In this document: piece by piece, positions 1 to 7,344 of the stretch
How positions within the stretch are numbered: the first letter of the stretch is position 1
Layout: each line of letters begins with the position of its first letter
Assembly (NCBI GenBank): GCA_023409265.1
Contig: JAEYHZ010000018.1
Location: forward strand, 1 to 64,000
Source of the DNA: Bacillota bacterium
GTDB lineage: Bacteria > Bacillota > Clostridia > Acetivibrionales > DSM-1351
Reading direction: 5' to 3'
Length of the DNA: 64,000 nt
Translations under genes and position numbers: made by a program
The notes under the pieces: model-generated
What the model was told of the DNA's origin: nothing
What the model saw: only the letters and a program-made list of their open reading frames with translations
Database searches by the model: none

Positions 1-28
1 CGGCAAATAGCTGTATAATATTATTCAT
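1..28 (-). CDS. 5' end of an unidentified gene running off the left edge
   Basis: On the minus strand an ATG at 28-26 is preceded by a perfect AGGAGG (40-35, complement) at six bases. Nine codons are visible (MNNIIQLFA) before the window ends. The product cannot be identified. The start region lies in one arm of a 10-bp inverted repeat described separately. The call rests only on the ribosome site and the open frame. Confidence 0.5.
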
Positions 29-96
29 AAGAGACCTCCTATTGATTTTCCTGTTTTCTAGACAAAAACATTTTATCAAAAGGTGCGGTCTCTTAT
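27..96 (-). promoter_or_regulatory. Inverted repeat that could mask a ribosome binding site
   Basis: Positions 27-36 (ataagagacc) are the exact reverse complement of 87-96 (ggtctcttat). In a minus-strand transcript the second arm would contain the last two G of the Shine-Dalgarno, the spacer and the first two bases of the ATG at 28. Pairing would therefore hide the start of the gene leaving the window. The 50-nt loop is large, so this may also be a DNA operator. Confidence 0.35.
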
Positions 97-344
97 CTAT
101 TTTTTCCTACAGTAATTTTACACTAGCAAAATTCATTTAGAAACACGTAATTTTTGTCAATTGTGTCATTTATATTGACGGATCCATAAAGAAGAGTTAC
201 TATGTATTTAGTAAATTACTAATTTAGTAATTTAGTAATTCTGATTTTATATATAATTTTAATTAGTATTAATGTAATAGTAAAATGTAATAGTAAAAAG
301 TAATAGTAAAAATAAAGTGATTTAAAAGAAGTGGAGAGATGAAA
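97..344. other. AT-rich intergenic stretch with short repeats
   Basis: No reading frame is supported here. Overlapping TTTAGTAA words occur at 207-233, including the palindrome 213-222 / 224-233 around one central base. At 270-311 a TAATAGTAAAA-like word is repeated three times. It probably holds the promoter of the gene at 345, but I cannot fix -35 and -10 boxes with confidence. Confidence 0.4.
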
Positions 345-827
345 ATGAAAATACCAACCACATTAAAACATAAACCTGTCATAGTTTCGGAAAATTACGA
401 GAATGTTGATGGCAGATATGCCTATAACACAGACGCAAAAGGGCTTTCATTGGGACTGGCTCAATGGAATGACCGCGGAAAGGTTGATATTTCAGCCAAA
501 GTCTGGAGATATACAGGAGAAAAATGGTCAAGACAGTCGGAAGAATTACCCTTGCATCGGGTTCTCGACCTGGCTATTCTGGTAGCCAGAACAAAGCTGC
601 ATTTCCGTGAAGATTCCTATAAATATTCCAAGCTTTACAATGAAGAAAAGCCGGTAATAGACAGAGTGGGTCTTCAGGGAGACGCAATGACCGTTTCAGT
701 GTGCACTGATAATGAAAAGATTGACCAAGATATCAAATTGTTCAGTCAGGCATTGAGTGATGATGATGAGCTTATTGGTGAACGTTTAAGTACATTGGCC
801 AGAATTTTAAAGGAGATGGGATATTAG
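345..827 (+). CDS. DUF6530-like conserved protein of unknown function
   Basis: A 160-residue soluble protein with no signal peptide or membrane segment. I recognise the N-terminal pattern (KIPTTLKHKPVIVSENY) as that of the clostridial DUF6530 family; this is from memory, not a search. An earlier ATG at 339 sits only two bases after GGAG (333-336), whereas the ATG at 345 is eight bases away, so I chose 345. The next gene starts one base after the stop, so the two form a translational pair. No function can be assigned from sequence. Confidence 0.72.
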   Translation: MKIPTTLKHKPVIVSENYENVDGRYAYNTDAKGLSLGLAQWNDRGKVDISAKVWRYTGEKWSRQSEELPLHRVLDLAILVARTKLHFREDSYKYSKLYNEEKPVIDRVGLQGDAMTVSVCTDNEKIDQDIKLFSQALSDDDELIGERLSTLARILKEMGY

Positions 828-828
828 C

Positions 829-1197
829 ATGGATAAGTCACGAAAAAAGGAGCTTAAGCAGCAGTATACCGAAATGAAGCACCCTATGGGTGTATTTATT
901 ATCCGCTGCAAGCTGAACAACAAATGTTATATACAGGCTACAAATGATTTGAGAGGTGTCATGAATGGGGCTTATGCCAGGCTGGCCGGAGGAAGACACC
1001 CTAACAAGGAACTTCAAAAGGAATGGGCAGAGTATGGCCCGGATAATTTTTCTGCGGAAATACTGGAGCAACTTAAATATGATGAAAAAGATCCTGACAA
1101 AACTGATTATTCTGAAGAATTAACCCTTCTTCAAATGATATGGGAAGAAAAATTAATAGGAGAGAAATTGGAGTTCTACCAAAAAAGGCTGCTGTAG
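829..1197 (+). CDS. GIY-YIG-like nuclease-fold protein, possibly inactive
   Basis: A 122-residue protein matching the small stand-alone GIY-YIG pattern: GVFIIRC at about residues 21-27, CYIQATN at about 33-39, an Arg-containing helix (ARLAGGRHPNKELQKEW) and FSAEILEQ carrying the family glutamate. The family core normally reads GIY and YIG; here it reads GVF and YIQ, so the first catalytic tyrosine is phenylalanine. Folding is likely conserved, nuclease activity is doubtful. It starts one base after the DUF6530-like gene and is probably co-translated with it. A DNA- or RNA-binding role is only a guess. Confidence 0.65.
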   Translation: MDKSRKKELKQQYTEMKHPMGVFIIRCKLNNKCYIQATNDLRGVMNGAYARLAGGRHPNKELQKEWAEYGPDNFSAEILEQLKYDEKDPDKTDYSEELTLLQMIWEEKLIGEKLEFYQKRLL

Positions 1198-1369
1198 AAA
1201 GTATAAACTCAAATGTATTAAATCTGGTAACTATAATAAATTAATTGTAAGGCTTACAATAAAATAAGCAAAAATATCTGTTATTTTGATAGCTCCTTGT
1301 AGATTTTGTCACCATAATATTTAAATACTCATATTATGTAAATGTAGAATCTAAAAGGAGTTGATTTTT

Positions 1370-2260
1370 ATGGCTGGAATATCTGTATTTCAGGATACCC
1401 CTGATAGTTTGAAATCATTGCAATATGGTTCTGACGGAACTACTTCAAAAGTCTTAAAATTAGATTCAAGTGGACGTCAGGTAATAGCAACAGATGTAGG
1501 AACCTCAGTTACAGTAAGTGCTACGGATTTGGATATCAGAAATCTTTCAAATACCCAGGACAATCTGGTAGTCTACGGAAACGATGGAACTGATAACAGA
1601 GCGGTTAAGACTGACACCAGCGGCCGTCAGGTTATTGTAACAGATGTAGGAACCTCATTAACAGTAAGTGCAACAGACCTGGACATCAGAAATCTTTCAA
1701 ATACCCAGGACAATCTGGTAGTCTACGGAAACGACGGAACTGACAACAGAGCAGTTAAGACTGACACCAGCGGTCGTCAGGTTATTGTAACAGATGTGGG
1801 GACAGATTTAACAGTAAGTGCAACAGACCTGGACATCAGGAACCTTTCCAATACTCAGGACAATATTGTAGTCTATGGTAATGACGGTACTGACAACAGA
1901 GCGCTAAAAACCGATACTACAGGAGTTCTGCTGGTGGCAACCTCCAAAACCTTTACCAATCAGTCCCAAACAGTCACAACAGCCGATGCTTATGCCGGGT
2001 CTACTGCAAGAGACATTTCTCTTCAGACACTGACTTCATTTTTTGTAAATAATACCGGAGCAAACTCCGCTACAGTTAAGGTACAGATAAGTCCTGACAA
2101 TACCCTTTGGGTTGATGACAGCACGGAATTTACTGTTGCTGCAGCTGAATCAAAGGTTCTTACACCAACAAGATTCGCAAACTATGCAAGAATTGCATAT
2201 AAGTCCACTGCAGCAGGTTCAAGTACCACTGCTGATATTATTTATCAGGCACAGGCTTAG
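1370..2260 (+). CDS. Repeat protein with a DUF6385-like C-terminal domain
   Basis: A 296-residue protein. AAAGGAG (1354-1360) is nine bases before the ATG at 1370, so a TTG at 1361 is rejected. A short N-terminal part is followed by three copies of a 50-residue unit (DLDIRNLSNTQDN, VVYGNDGTDNRA, KTDTSGRQVIVTDVG) and then a beta-rich C-terminal domain of about 110 residues that I place in the DUF6385 type seen in spore-forming Clostridia. There is no signal peptide. Repeats of this kind usually mediate surface or self-assembly interactions. A coat or exosporium role is inference only. It is flanked by its own leader and a strong terminator, so it is probably monocistronic. Confidence 0.65.
   Translation: MAGISVFQDTPDSLKSLQYGSDGTTSKVLKLDSSGRQVIATDVGTSVTVSATDLDIRNLSNTQDNLVVYGNDGTDNRAVKTDTSGRQVIVTDVGTSLTVSATDLDIRNLSNTQDNLVVYGNDGTDNRAVKTDTSGRQVIVTDVGTDLTVSATDLDIRNLSNTQDNIVVYGNDGTDNRALKTDTTGVLLVATSKTFTNQSQTVTTADAYAGSTARDISLQTLTSFFVNNTGANSATVKVQISPDNTLWVDDSTEFTVAAAESKVLTPTRFANYARIAYKSTAAGSSTTADIIYQAQA
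1526..1975 (+). repeat. Three tandem 150-bp coding repeats
   Basis: Copies begin at 1526, 1676 and 1826 with an exact 150-base period that preserves frame. The first two copies are nearly identical at the DNA level, including synonymous positions, which points to recent duplication or gene conversion. The third is more diverged, especially toward its end. Confidence 0.85.
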
Positions 2261-2367
2261 AAACATTATTTCCCGAATACACAAATTGTTTAATTAATGG
2301 TATACTGTAAATATTATTGTTTTTTCAACTGCCTGTACCGGATTATTATTGACACGGAACTATAGAG

Positions 2368-2400
2368 CGGGAAACTCAATTTGAGTTTCCCGTTTTTTTA
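2368..2400 (+). terminator. Rho-independent terminator
   Basis: A 12-base inverted repeat (cgggaaactcaa at 2368-2379, ttgagtttcccg at 2381-2392) is followed directly by a seven-T run. The inner A/T pairs must open to form a loop. It ends the repeat-protein transcript about 110 bases after the stop. Confidence 0.85.
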
Positions 2401-2423
2401 TTTATTTAAGAAAAGAGGATATC

Positions 2424-2978
2424 ATGGAAGCTATAAGTTTACAGAAGTTAGTAGATAAAGCAGGTCGGATGGCCTTAGCAAATGAATGGGGAGAGAAAGC
2501 GTATAAGATAAACAGTGTCATTTTAAAAAAAGACAAAAACAATTGTGCTGCTTATACCAGACTGGCAAAGTATTATAAACTGAATAACAATATCCAAGAT
2601 GCTAAAGAGATGTATTTAAAGGTATTGGAGATTGATCCGGAAAACCGGGGAGCAATCAATAATTTGAATGATTTCGATAAAGATGAAAAAGAAAATGATG
2701 AACTTAATAATTATAAGTCTATTGGTGACATGGTAAAAGAAGGACAAAAGTCAATGGTCAGGGGTAAATTCAGATTCGCATCCAAATTATTCCTGAAGGC
2801 TTTCTGCTCAGATCCTTCAATAACACATGCAGTGAGTCTTGCAGAGGCTTATGCTAAAATGGGGAAAGCTGATGAAGTGGAGAAGTTGTACGCAGAAATT
2901 CTGAGTTCTGCACATACTGATACAGATATTGCAAATTTAAATAAGCATTTTAGCATGTTAGGTTTGAACATATCTTAA
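2424..2978 (+). CDS. Tetratricopeptide-repeat protein
   Basis: A 184-residue soluble protein. Residues about 35-75 give a clear TPR (AYTRLAKYYKLNNNIQDAKEMYLKVLEIDPEN), and about 105-165 form two more degenerate helical hairpins (KSMVRGKFRFASKLFLKAF, AEAYAKMGKADEVEKLYAEIL). No signal peptide or catalytic domain is visible, so it should be a protein-protein interaction scaffold with an unknown partner. GAGGAT lies upstream of the ATG at 2424. A terminator just upstream and an own promoter just downstream suggest a single-gene unit. Confidence 0.75.
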   Translation: MEAISLQKLVDKAGRMALANEWGEKAYKINSVILKKDKNNCAAYTRLAKYYKLNNNIQDAKEMYLKVLEIDPENRGAINNLNDFDKDEKENDELNNYKSIGDMVKEGQKSMVRGKFRFASKLFLKAFCSDPSITHAVSLAEAYAKMGKADEVEKLYAEILSSAHTDTDIANLNKHFSMLGLNIS

Positions 2979-3040
2979 ATCAACATAATTGTAAATACTA
3001 AACATAAATGTAAATAAATAAAAATATTTTTAGATATTTC

Positions 3041-3069
3041 TTGTTATTTTGATTTAAAGCTGTTATAAT
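3041..3069 (+). promoter_or_regulatory. Probable sigma-A promoter of the zinc-ribbon gene
   Basis: TTGTTA (3041-3046) and TATAAT (3064-3069) are separated by exactly 17 bases. Transcription should begin near 3076, giving a leader of about 100 bases before the ATG at 3177. Confidence 0.55.
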
Positions 3070-3176
3070 GTTAATTATGGGTTATTTATTTTTGACAAAA
3101 CTTCCTTTAATTATTATTGGAGTATGTTTGCCCGGGAATTTTTAAATCCAAATACTTAAAGGAGGTAATATTGAAT

Positions 3177-3374
3177 ATGGCAGATAAGACTATAACATGT
3201 AAAGATTGCAACTCAACTTTCATTTTTAGTGAAAATGAGCAGGCATTTTACAAGGAAAAGGGTTTTGATAATGAGCCCCAAAGATGTCCCGATTGCAGAG
3301 CAGCTAGAAAGCAGCAAAGAGGAAACAATAACAGAAGCGGAAACAGAAGCTTTGGCGGCGGAAACAGATGGTAA
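3177..3374 (+). CDS. Small zinc-ribbon protein
   Basis: A 65-residue protein with two CxxC knuckles (CKDC near residues 8-11, CPDC near 38-41) in the arrangement of the clostridial probable zinc-ribbon family, followed by a basic Arg/Asn/Gly tail (RGNNNRSGNRSFGGGNRW). The tail resembles RNA-binding RGG-like tails. AAAGGAGGT (3158-3166) is ten bases before the ATG at 3177; a TTG at 3171 is also possible but too close. Role unknown; nucleic-acid binding is inferred from the Zn knuckles and basic tail. A strong terminator follows. Confidence 0.78.
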   Translation: MADKTITCKDCNSTFIFSENEQAFYKEKGFDNEPQRCPDCRAARKQQRGNNNRSGNRSFGGGNRW

Positions 3375-3377
3375 ACC

Positions 3378-3406
3378 AAAAGGAGAGTGTCCACTCTCCT
3401 TTTTTA
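3378..3406 (+). terminator. Rho-independent terminator
   Basis: aaaggagagtg (3378-3389) pairs with cactctcct (3392-3400) and a T-run follows (3400-3406). It ends the zinc-ribbon transcript only four bases after the stop codon. Confidence 0.85.
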
Positions 3407-3438
3407 AATTGAAAACCATACAAATGTAATAGACGTTA

Positions 3439-3469
3439 AAAAGTGGATTCTATAATAAAATCCACTTTT
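3439..3469 (+). promoter_or_regulatory. Hairpin in the leader of the IF-3 gene
   Basis: aaaagtggatt (3439-3449) pairs with aatccactttt (3459-3469), an 11-bp stem around a nine-base loop. No T-run follows. It lies 30-70 bases before the IF-3 start. It could be a weak terminator or attenuator, or simply stabilise the leader. Confidence 0.4.
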
Positions 3470-3509
3470 AGTGTTTTACATGACTTTTTTATAAAAAGGG
3501 GTGTATATT

Positions 3510-4025
3510 ATTAAGAAAAATGAATTACAATTGAACGAAGAAATAAAAGATGTTGAGATACGTGTGATAGATAGCGATGGTTCAATGCTGGGAGTTATGC
3601 AGACAAAAGATGCTATGAAACTGGCATTAAACAAAAATCTTGACCTTGTAAAAATAGTGCCAAATGCAGTGCCGCCGGTTTGTAAAATAATCAACTACAA
3701 CAAGAGTGTGTTTGAACAGGCAAAGAAAGAGAAAGAGGCTAAAAAAAATCAAAAAACTGTATCCTTGAAGGAAGTCAGATTATCGGCTACCATTGAAGAG
3801 CACGATTTCGATGTTAAAGTTAAGAGTGCCATGAAATTTTTGCAGAACGGAGACAAGGTCAAGGTTTCTATAAGATTCCGAGGAAGAGAAATGAAGTATA
3901 CTGTTTCAGGAAAAGAAGTACTGGAAAAGTTTGCTGATGCGGTAAACGATTCAGGTACTGTTGACAGGTTTCCGAAACTTGAGGGTAGAAGTATGATAAT
4001 GATAGTTGTTCCCAAGAAACAATAA
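3510..4025 (+). CDS. infC: Translation initiation factor IF-3 (second-copy type)
   Basis: IF-3 binds the 30S subunit and checks start-codon and initiator pairing. The N-domain (LNEEIKDVEIRVI), linker (KKEKEAKKNQKTVSLKEVRLS) and C-domain (EEHDFDVKVKSAMKFL, RFRGREM, LEGRSMIMIV) are all present. The usual operon partners rpmI and rplT do not follow; a terminator and a convergent catalase do. The sequence differs from typical IF-3 at several conserved places (INYNKSVFEQ instead of MDYGKYRFEQ). Start: a GTG at 3501 lies inside the AAAAGGGGTG ribosome site (3494-3503), so ATT at 3510 or 3507 is more likely, matching the AUU start known for infC in several bacteria. With GTG the protein would be 174 residues. 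Confidence 0.85.
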   Translation: MKKNELQLNEEIKDVEIRVIDSDGSMLGVMQTKDAMKLALNKNLDLVKIVPNAVPPVCKIINYNKSVFEQAKKEKEAKKNQKTVSLKEVRLSATIEEHDFDVKVKSAMKFLQNGDKVKVSIRFRGREMKYTVSGKEVLEKFADAVNDSGTVDRFPKLEGRSMIMIVVPKKQ

Positions 4026-4058
4026 CTACTAACTCTTACCTATTCAGCAATGGTTTTA

Positions 4059-4096
4059 ATATTAAAGGCTTTCGATTCTACGAAAGCCTTTAATAT
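4059..4096. terminator. Bidirectional terminator between infC and the catalase gene
   Basis: attaaaggctttcg (4061-4074) and cgaaagcctttaat (4081-4094) form a perfect 14-bp stem with a six-base loop. A-rich and T-rich flanks on both sides suit the two convergent genes. Confidence 0.85.
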
Positions 4097-4105
4097 TTGA
4101 ATTTA

Positions 4106-4777
4106 TCAGTTAGGATTGTTGAAGCTTGCAGGCTGGGCATTTTCTGCATTGAAGAACTGATCCCCCGGAGTAGAAAGGTTAAAGTACAGCTTGGAATCTT
4201 TTGTGATTCCCCAATCCTTCAAAGAGCCTGTATCCTGAATTCTGTTGAATGCCTCACGGAACATGGTGTTGTGGGCTTCTTCACGATTTAGGAGAAAATC
4301 AATTGTTTCCCGGACACTCTTGTCGTTAATTTGTCTGTAAAGATATTGATAAACAACCTTGGCACGCTGCTCTGCTGCAATATTTGATAGAATATCAGCA
4401 GCAAGATCTCCTGTTTCATTTACATAGGCTGCAGTCCACAATTGACCGGAGGCATTTGTAAGCATCGGGGTAAGGCCGGTGAGAACATGTGCTTCAATAT
4501 TTCCTACAGTTGCATGATTTGCATCCAATACATGACCATTTAGAAGGTTAATTGTTTGGGCAACCATTTCCATATGGCTTAGCTCTTCGGAAGCTATATC
4601 CAAAAACAGATCTTTTATTTCAGGGTCCTTAATTCGTGCACTCTGTGAAAAGTACTGCAATGCTGCTTTCAGCTCCCCCTGTGGTCCTCCCAGCTGCTCC
4701 TGCATCATAGCCGCATAGTTTGGGTTTGGAGCATCCACTTTAACATCTTTTAATAATGCTTTATCATGTTTAAACAT
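4106..4777 (-). CDS. Manganese (non-haem) catalase
   Basis: A 223-residue ferritin-like four-helix protein that splits hydrogen peroxide at a dimanganese centre. The expected ligands are visible: E35 (QGELKAALQY), E65 and H68 (SEELSHMEM), E136 (AAEQRAKV) and H169 (EEAHNTMF). Length and motif spacing fit the short clostridial/CotJC-like catalases; the long C-terminal beta tail of Lactobacillus Mn catalase is absent. In anaerobes it serves oxygen defence and related proteins occur in the spore coat. It is monocistronic, convergent with infC, with GAGGAG upstream of its ATG (complement). Confidence 0.9.
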   Translation of the reverse strand: MFKHDKALLKDVKVDAPNPNYAAMMQEQLGGPQGELKAALQYFSQSARIKDPEIKDLFLDIASEELSHMEMVAQTINLLNGHVLDANHATVGNIEAHVLTGLTPMLTNASGQLWTAAYVNETGDLAADILSNIAAEQRAKVVYQYLYRQINDKSVRETIDFLLNREEAHNTMFREAFNRIQDTGSLKDWGITKDSKLYFNLSTPGDQFFNAENAQPASFNNPN

Positions 4778-4950
4778 TTGTACATCTCCTCTTTAAGTTA
4801 AACTATAGTTTTAGGCTTTGCAGCCGGTGAGAAATTTATACGTACACATAATTATAAAGGTCTTGGAAAACATAAATTTGTAAGAATGAAAGATGTTTAC
4901 CCCTTAATCAAGTAAAAGACAAAGCTGAGAAAAAGACAGGAGGAAAGACC

Positions 4951-5772
4951 GTGATAAATGAAATAGTTAATGGACTTTCAAAGCTCACAACTTCATCCCA
5001 ACTTTTAATGGAAGATATTCTGATGTTGAAGTTTACCGTAGTAAATGCCTTCATTGTGGAAACCAATAATGGTTGGGTTCTTGTAGATACAGGTCTTGAA
5101 ACATCTTACGATTTTATAGTGAAATGCGCTGAAGAATATTTCGGTAAAGACTGCAGGCCAAAAGCCATTATTCTGACTCATGGACACTTTGATCATGTGG
5201 GCTCGGTGTTAAAGCTCTCGGAGAAATGGGATGTACCGGTGTATGCTCATCCTCTGGAGATACCTTATATAACAGGCAAAAAGGATTATCCTCAGGCCGA
5301 CCCTACGGTCGATGAAGGACTTATTGCAAAGATGTCACCGGCTTTTCCCCATAAAAGTATAGATCTGGGCTATCGTGCCGCTGCTCTTCCCAAAGACGGG
5401 AAAATACCTGATATGGCTGAATGGACCTGGATTCACACGCCGGGTCACACAGAGGGACATGTTTCCCTGTACCGGAAAAAGGACGGTACACTTATTGCCG
5501 GCGATGCCTTCACAACAACAAAACAGGAGTCTTTTATGTCTGTAATAACCCAGAATGAAAAGATAAAGGGACCGCCGGCTTACCTGACAACTGATTGGGA
5601 GGCTGCAAAAGCATCAGTGAAGCGGCTCAGGGATTTGGAACCAAGGCTGGCCCTGACAAGTCATGGGCATCCGCTGGAAGGTGAAGAGTTAAGTAAACAT
5701 CTCCGGCTACTGTCAGATTATTTCAATGAGATATCAGTTCCAAAACATGGTAAATTTGTAGATAGACATTAA
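4951..5772 (+). CDS. Metallo-beta-lactamase-fold hydrolase
   Basis: A 273-residue cytosolic protein. The binuclear metal site is complete: HGHFDH at residues 77-82, H166 in TPGHTEGH, D185 in AGDAF and H240 in SHGH. This pattern belongs to the glyoxalase-II-like general hydrolases; the substrate cannot be told from sequence (thioester, lactone or quorum signal are options). GTG start with AGGAGG about ten bases upstream. Alone in its transcription unit, between the divergent catalase gene and a possible terminator near 5817-5850. Confidence 0.85.
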   Translation: MINEIVNGLSKLTTSSQLLMEDILMLKFTVVNAFIVETNNGWVLVDTGLETSYDFIVKCAEEYFGKDCRPKAIILTHGHFDHVGSVLKLSEKWDVPVYAHPLEIPYITGKKDYPQADPTVDEGLIAKMSPAFPHKSIDLGYRAAALPKDGKIPDMAEWTWIHTPGHTEGHVSLYRKKDGTLIAGDAFTTTKQESFMSVITQNEKIKGPPAYLTTDWEAAKASVKRLRDLEPRLALTSHGHPLEGEELSKHLRLLSDYFNEISVPKHGKFVDRH

Positions 5773-5816
5773 TATTAATAAAGTGCTTTGCCAGAACATA
5801 ATATTTCAATAGCCAG

Positions 5817-5850
5817 CCCGCTGGGTCCCAAGCTTGGACATAGCGGGTTT
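5817..5850 (+). terminator. Possible weak terminator
   Basis: cccgct (5817-5822) pairs with agcggg (5842-5847), with an inner gtcc/ggac pairing and a short TTT after it. The stem is interrupted, so this is a modest candidate. Confidence 0.4.
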
Positions 5851-6068
5851 AATATTATATAATTATAATTAGATGTATATTTCCAAATATAGGCACCTCT
5901 CATCCATAGGCCGTGAGATCATATTCCTGAACATGGGGATGATTTATAAACGGCAGATAAATCAATAAAAAGCATATAGTACAATGAATGGGATAATCAT
6001 AAAAATGCTTTATGACTCTATAAATAGTATATGAATTATATAAATATGTAATGAAAGAGGGGGAGGTA

Positions 6069-7229
6069 ATGTTAGTATTAAGTCAGGTAATAAAGAAAGA
6101 ATTATTGGAAATGGGAGCTGACCTTGTAGGTTTTGCTGAAATATCAGATTTACCTGAGGAACAAACCTTGGGCTATAAGTATGGCATTTCAATCGCTGTA
6201 GCAATAGCTCCGGATATAATCAATAATATTGGACTTGGTCCGACAAAGCAATATTACGATGAGTATATGAGACTTAACCGGCTTCTGGACAGTTTGGACA
6301 TAAGGGTTGAAGAAATAATAAAGTCTTCGGGTTACAGGGTCCTTCCCAAAACCAGATCTAATGTAACCATAGATTATAAGGACCATTCCACTATTCTACC
6401 CCACAAAACCGTTGCAACAAAAGCCGGACTTGGATGGATCGGTAAATGTGCACTTCTGGTAACTGACCAGTTTGGCTCTGCTGTCAGAATCTCATCTGTT
6501 CTTACTGATGCGCCGCTGGAGGTTTCCGAGCCGATTACCAGGTCCAACTGCGGAAATTGTGACAATTGTGTAAGAAACTGTCCCGCTGAGGCTTTGTCAG
6601 GAGACCTGTGGTATGCCGGGATGAAAAGAGAAGTCTTTTATAATTATATGGCCTGCAGAAGAAAAGCGATAGAAAGGACCTGGAAGGTATCTCAGGGGGA
6701 AACACACTGTGGTTTGTGCGTTCTGGTATGTCCAAGAACAAAAAAATATATCACGGCAGCCGGAGGAAATTACAGTTTTCCTGCAGTTGATATAGCTTCT
6801 AAAGGCGAGCTTGAAGAAATCCTTCAGCTTCAAAAGCTGGCCTATCAAAGTGAAGGCGAATTGTATAATGATTTCAACATACCGCCTCTGGTGCAAAGCC
6901 TTGAGGAACTGGAGGAGGAAGCTGGAAATTCAATTGTATTGAAGGTTGTGGAGGATAGAAAAATTGTTGGTTCGGTCAGGGCTTATGAAGAAGCCGGAAG
7001 CTGTTACATAAGCAAATTAATAGTTCATCCTGATTATCAGAACAGGGGTATAGGAAAAAAGCTGATTTCAGCTGTTGAAAATTGCTTTAAACACGTTCGA
7101 TACGAGCTTTTTACAGGCCATTTGAGCCGGAAAAATCTAAGCTTGTACCGGAAAATGGGGTATAAGGAATATAAAACCCGGAAGATAAGTGATAATCTGG
7201 AATTGATTTATCTTGAAAAGCAAAATTAA
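6069..7229 (+). CDS. Epoxyqueuosine-reductase-like Fe-S protein fused to a GNAT acetyltransferase
   Basis: A 386-residue two-part protein. Residues about 1-235 resemble QueG-type double [4Fe-4S] proteins: TKAGLGWIGKCALLVT, then CGNCDNCVRNCP and CGLCVLVCP cluster motifs. Residues about 245-386 form a GNAT domain with the acetyl-CoA loop QNRGIGKKL and typical core strands (CYISKLIVHPDYQ, LYRKMGYKEY). The ATG at 6069 follows GGGGGAGGT by the right distance; the ATG at 6051 reads through this ribosome site. Queuosine reduction is not certain, since related clostridial proteins are only described as 4Fe-4S double-cluster proteins. The fusion suggests that a redox step and an acetylation act on the same substrate. 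Confidence 0.8.
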   Translation: MLVLSQVIKKELLEMGADLVGFAEISDLPEEQTLGYKYGISIAVAIAPDIINNIGLGPTKQYYDEYMRLNRLLDSLDIRVEEIIKSSGYRVLPKTRSNVTIDYKDHSTILPHKTVATKAGLGWIGKCALLVTDQFGSAVRISSVLTDAPLEVSEPITRSNCGNCDNCVRNCPAEALSGDLWYAGMKREVFYNYMACRRKAIERTWKVSQGETHCGLCVLVCPRTKKYITAAGGNYSFPAVDIASKGELEEILQLQKLAYQSEGELYNDFNIPPLVQSLEELEEEAGNSIVLKVVEDRKIVGSVRAYEEAGSCYISKLIVHPDYQNRGIGKKLISAVENCFKHVRYELFTGHLSRKNLSLYRKMGYKEYKTRKISDNLELIYLEKQN

Positions 7230-7287
7230 CGGTAGAAAATTTTTTATATCTATTATATACCTTGTAGTTATATTGATTTAATATTAA

Positions 7288-7322
7288 AATCTAAGTCTAA
7301 AATAATAATCTAAGTCTAAAAT
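7288..7322. repeat. Short direct repeat before the MFS gene
   Basis: The 16-base word aatctaagtctaaaat occurs at 7288-7303 and again at 7307-7322, 23-38 bases before the next ATG. It may be slippage or a tandem regulator site. Confidence 0.5.
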
Positions 7323-7344
7323 TATAATTCCTAAAGGAGAACAC

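Noticed and set aside
1361..1369. TTG start for the DUF6385-like gene
   Set aside because: Immediately follows the AGGAG, leaving no spacing; ATG 1370 fits.
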